Assembly: GCA_022712845.1 (NCBI GenBank)
Contig: JAFLJV010000135.1
Coordinates: 1-7,095 of the forward strand
Reading direction: 5' to 3'
DNA length: 7,095 nucleotides
Source: Sulfurimonas sp.
GTDB taxonomy: Bacteria; Campylobacterota; Campylobacteria; Campylobacterales; Sulfurimonadaceae
The position numbers and the translations under genes were made by a program. Below, one piece after another: positions 4,985 through 7,095 of this stretch (position 1 is the stretch's first letter; each line of letters opens with the position of its first letter). The notes below the pieces were generated by a model that had not been told where the DNA came from, did no database searches, and saw only the letters and a list, made by a program, of their open reading frames with translations.

Positions 4985-7095
4985 TATAAAAACTCCGTTT
5001 TAAATTTTATATTTCTTTGAACTACACTTGATAAATAATCAGAAGAGTATGGTTTAGTAATATATTCAACCATTCCAGATTCAACACCACGCATTCTATC
5101 AGACTTACCTGTTCTTGATGTAACTGCAATAAGAGGAAGATTTTTATATCTATTGTACTTTTTAATCTCTGTTGCTAATGTATAACCATCCATTCTTGGC
5201 ATCTCTATATCTATCAATAGAGCATCAAAATGTGTATCACCAGTTTTTAAAACATTCAGTGCTTCTTGTCCATCATTAGCTTCAACTAAAGTAACTCCAA
5301 GTGGCTCTAATGCTTTTCTCATGATTGTTCTATCAGTACTAGAATCATCAATTATCATAATCGTATAATCACTTGCTTTTGTTTTTTCATTACTACCAGC
5401 TCCACTTGTAGCCGCTTCTATAGATACTGTAGATTTAACATTTCTTGCAATCTCCATAAGAGCTACAACATCTACAATTAATGTAACTCCACCATCACCA
5501 CGAATAGTTGCTCCAGCAACACCTTCTATACCTTTTAAATATTCTCCTAAAGACTTAATAACTATCTCTTCTTGTCCAACAAGGGTATCAACAATTAAAC
5601 CTAATTTACTTGTTCCTAATCCAAGAACAACAACATAAGCATGCTCACTTGAATCAAGTATACGCTCAACTTCAAAAATATCACCAATATGCACTAAAGA
5701 GAGAACCTCTTCACGAAGTCTCATAACTGAGCGACCTTCAACTGTATATATCTCATCTTTAGAGATTCTAACAGTTTCTAAAACTGAAGCAAGTGGAATC
5801 GCATAATGCTCCTCTTGAACACCAACTAAAAGGGCTTGAATAATAGCTAGGGTTAGTGGGATTTTTAGTTTAATAGATGTTCCATGACCAAACTCACTAT
5901 CAATATCTATAATTCCATTAACTTTTTCAATATTTGTTTTTACAACATCCATACCAACACCACGACCTGAGACATTTGTAACTGCTGCTGCTGTTGAAAA
6001 ACCTGGTTTAAATATAAGAGCAAAAGCTTCTTTATCACTCATACTTTCAGCTTCTTTTTCTGTTATAAGAGTTTTTTCAACACATTTGTCTTTCAACATC
6101 TGAGCATCAAGACCCTTACCATCATCATCTATTTGAATGACAATTTGATTTCCTTCATTATACGCTTTTAGTGTAATAGTGCCTATCTCATTTTTACCTT
6201 GTTCTGCACGAATTGATGGAATTTCAATACCGTGATCACATGAATTTCTAATAATATGGACTAATGGATCACCAACCTCTTCAACAATTGATTTATCTAG
6301 TTCTGTTTCTTCTCCAAATATCTCTAACTCTATCTTTTTATTAAGTTCACGAGTTAAATCACGAATCATTCTTGGAAATTTGTTAAATACTTTACCAATT
6401 GGAAGCATTCTTGTTTTCATAACTGCTATTTGAAGATCTGTTGTTACTAAAGAAACAATTGAAACAACTTGATTTAACTCTTCAAGAAACTCTTCACCTT
6501 CATAACGCTCTTCAACATCATCATTAATTTTAATAAGTCTATTTTTAGCAAGAACAAGCTCACCTATAAGGTTCATAAGGTGATCAAGCCTTTTTACATC
6601 TACACGTATTGTTTGCTCAACAGTTGCTGCTTTTTTTGCAGGAGGTGCCGCTTGTGCTTTTGGTCCTGGTGTTGATTTAGCTGGAGTTGGAGCTACTGGT
6701 ACTGGTGTTGAAACCGCTTCTGATTCTGAAGGTGCTTCTGGTGCTGGTGTTGAAACCGCTTCTGATTCTGAAGGTGCTTCTGGCTCAGGATCTAAAGAAA
6801 GAACTTCTTCTCCTGCTGCAATTTTAGCTTTTCTTTTTGCTTTATCTTCAGCTTGTCTCTCTTGAAGAAGTCTCTCTATCTCTGCTTCAAGTTCATCTGC
6901 ATCCATATTATCATAATCTGTATCATCTTCTGGCTCTGACTTAACTACAACTTCCTCTACAGGAGTTGCTTCTTGTACAGCAGGAGTTTCAACTTTACCA
7001 TCACCTCCAGAAACTTTATCAAGTTTTACAACACATGCCGCTACATCTATTCCACCATCTGCGCTTGTATCACGAATAGTATTTAAAAGTGCTTT
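4984..7095 (-). CDS. cheA: Chemotaxis histidine kinase CheA with C-terminal receiver domain (CheAY), 5' end cut by window edge
   Basis: This is the central chemotaxis kinase; 703 residues are visible (numbered from the right edge) and the true start is off the window. Residues 1-20 (KALLNTIRDTSADGGIDVAA) look like the last helix of the P1 Hpt domain, so the phospho-accepting His is missing here. Residues ~25-157 are an acidic, then charged-helical, then Pro/Ala/Ser-rich linker with a 14-residue repeat. P3 dimerisation runs ~161-230 (RLDHLMNLIGELVLAKNRL). The ATPase domain (~268-413) has N-box HIIRNSCDHGIE with Asn284, G1 DDDGKG (323-328), GRGVGMD (377-383) and GHGTS. P5 CheW-like follows (~414-555). 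The receiver domain (~577-700) has Asp583/584, phospho-acceptor Asp629 (LLIDIEMP), Thr659 and Lys681. The frame is open from the right edge through the ATG at 6906, which is therefore an internal Met. A CheA-receiver fusion is typical of Campylobacterota and some other phyla; the receiver often acts as a phosphate sink. An upstream cheV would be expected but is not visible. Confidence 0.96.
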   Translation of the reverse strand, partial: KALLNTIRDTSADGGIDVAACVVKLDKVSGGDGKVETPAVQEATPVEEVVVKSEPEDDTDYDNMDADELEAEIERLLQERQAEDKAKRKAKIAAGEEVLSLDPEPEAPSESEAVSTPAPEAPSESEAVSTPVPVAPTPAKSTPGPKAQAAPPAKKAATVEQTIRVDVKRLDHLMNLIGELVLAKNRLIKINDDVEERYEGEEFLEELNQVVSIVSLVTTDLQIAVMKTRMLPIGKVFNKFPRMIRDLTRELNKKIELEIFGEETELDKSIVEEVGDPLVHIIRNSCDHGIEIPSIRAEQGKNEIGTITLKAYNEGNQIVIQIDDDGKGLDAQMLKDKCVEKTLITEKEAESMSDKEAFALIFKPGFSTAAAVTNVSGRGVGMDVVKTNIEKVNGIIDIDSEFGHGTSIKLKIPLTLAIIQALLVGVQEEHYAIPLASVLETVRISKDEIYTVEGRSVMRLREEVLSLVHIGDIFEVERILDSSEHAYVVVLGLGTSKLGLIVDTLVGQEEIVIKSLGEYLKGIEGVAGATIRGDGGVTLIVDVVALMEIARNVKSTVSIEAATSGAGSNEKTKASDYTIMIIDDSSTDRTIMRKALEPLGVTLVEANDGQEALNVLKTGDTHFDALLIDIEMPRMDGYTLATEIKKYNRYKNLPLIAVTSRTGKSDRMRGVESGMVEYITKPYSSDYLSSVVQRNIKFKTEFL
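4993..4996 (-). promoter_or_regulatory. Ribosome binding site of cheW
   Basis: GGAG (in ACGGAG on the minus strand) lies 8 bases before the cheW ATG, within the final codons of cheA. It is the clearest Shine-Dalgarno site in the window. Confidence 0.7.
6702..6783 (-). repeat. 42-base tandem repeat in the cheA linker
   Basis: Plus-strand bases 6702-6741 and 6744-6783 are identical over 40 bases (both begin CTGGTGTTGAAACCGC), giving a period of 42 bases, or 14 codons. In the protein this is PEAPSESEAVSTPA followed by PEAPSESEAVSTPV. The linker then decays into VAPTPAKSTPGP, which may be a degraded third unit. Because the unit is a multiple of three, expansion or contraction keeps the frame. 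Near-perfect DNA identity suggests a recent duplication. Confidence 0.93.

Larger units (their letters stand above)
1..7095 (-). other. Probable single operon cheA-cheW-mlaE-mlaF-mlaD-lipoprotein-pepP
   Basis: All seven genes are collinear. Junctions, in order of transcription, are: 1-base overlap, 12-base gap, 1-base overlap, 8-base overlap, 3-base gap and 4-base overlap. No hairpin with a T-tract and no convincing -35/-10 pair fits between the genes. The widest gap, 4475-4486, is only 12 bases. A shared transcript is inferred; internal promoters inside coding sequence cannot be excluded, especially in cheW ahead of mlaE. Confidence 0.7.

Noticed and set aside
6904..6906. ATG at 6906 as the start of cheA
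   Set aside because: The same frame stays open to the right edge and encodes the expected P1-end/linker sequence (KALLNTIRDTSADGG and onward), so this Met is internal.

Overview
The window is an AT-rich, gene-dense stretch in which every gene is read from the minus strand. In order of transcription (right to left) it holds a 5'-truncated cheA histidine kinase with a C-terminal receiver domain, cheW, a four-gene Mla/MCE-type lipid ABC transporter set (STAS-MlaE permease, MlaF ATPase, MlaD substrate-binding protein, auxiliary lipoprotein), and a 3'-truncated M24 aminopeptidase (pepP-like) that runs off the left edge. The CheA-receiver ('CheAY') architecture, the low G+C, the lysine/asparagine/isoleucine-rich proteins and a permease-ATPase-MCE-lipoprotein order like the C. 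jejuni iam/mla locus (Cj1646-Cj1649) all point to Campylobacterota (Epsilonproteobacteria). A free-living Sulfurimonas/Arcobacter-like member is my guess; the genus is not proven.

Layout: 4984-7095 cheA (703 codons visible, start beyond the right edge); 4487-4984 cheW; 3368-4474 mlaE; 2628-3368 mlaF; 1616-2635 mlaD; 1019-1612 lipoprotein; 1-1022 pepP. Junctions are very tight: 1-base TAATG overlaps (cheA/cheW and mlaE/mlaF), an 8-base overlap (mlaF/mlaD), a 4-base GTGA overlap (lipoprotein/pepP) and gaps of only 12 and 3 bases elsewhere. There is no intergenic space for a conventional promoter or terminator, so all seven genes could lie on one transcript. No stretch over 300 bases lacks a gene, and I saw no RNA genes, CRISPR, insertion sequences or origins.

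How they work together: CheA and CheW form the cytoplasmic signalling array core with chemoreceptors and set flagellar motor bias through CheY. The four Mla-type genes encode an inner-membrane MCE transporter for phospholipid or other lipid traffic between inner and outer membranes. MlaB is fused to MlaE as a STAS domain, the MlaD protein is much longer than E. coli MlaD, and a PqiC-like lipoprotein is encoded where MlaC would be expected. The aminopeptidase is a cytoplasmic housekeeping enzyme that appears to be carried along in the operon.

Nothing here is a clearly new system. The points most worth checking are the chemotaxis/lipid-transport gene coupling, the apparent lack of a folded P2 domain in CheA with a repeat-bearing linker in its place, and the possible trans-periplasmic MCE bridge.
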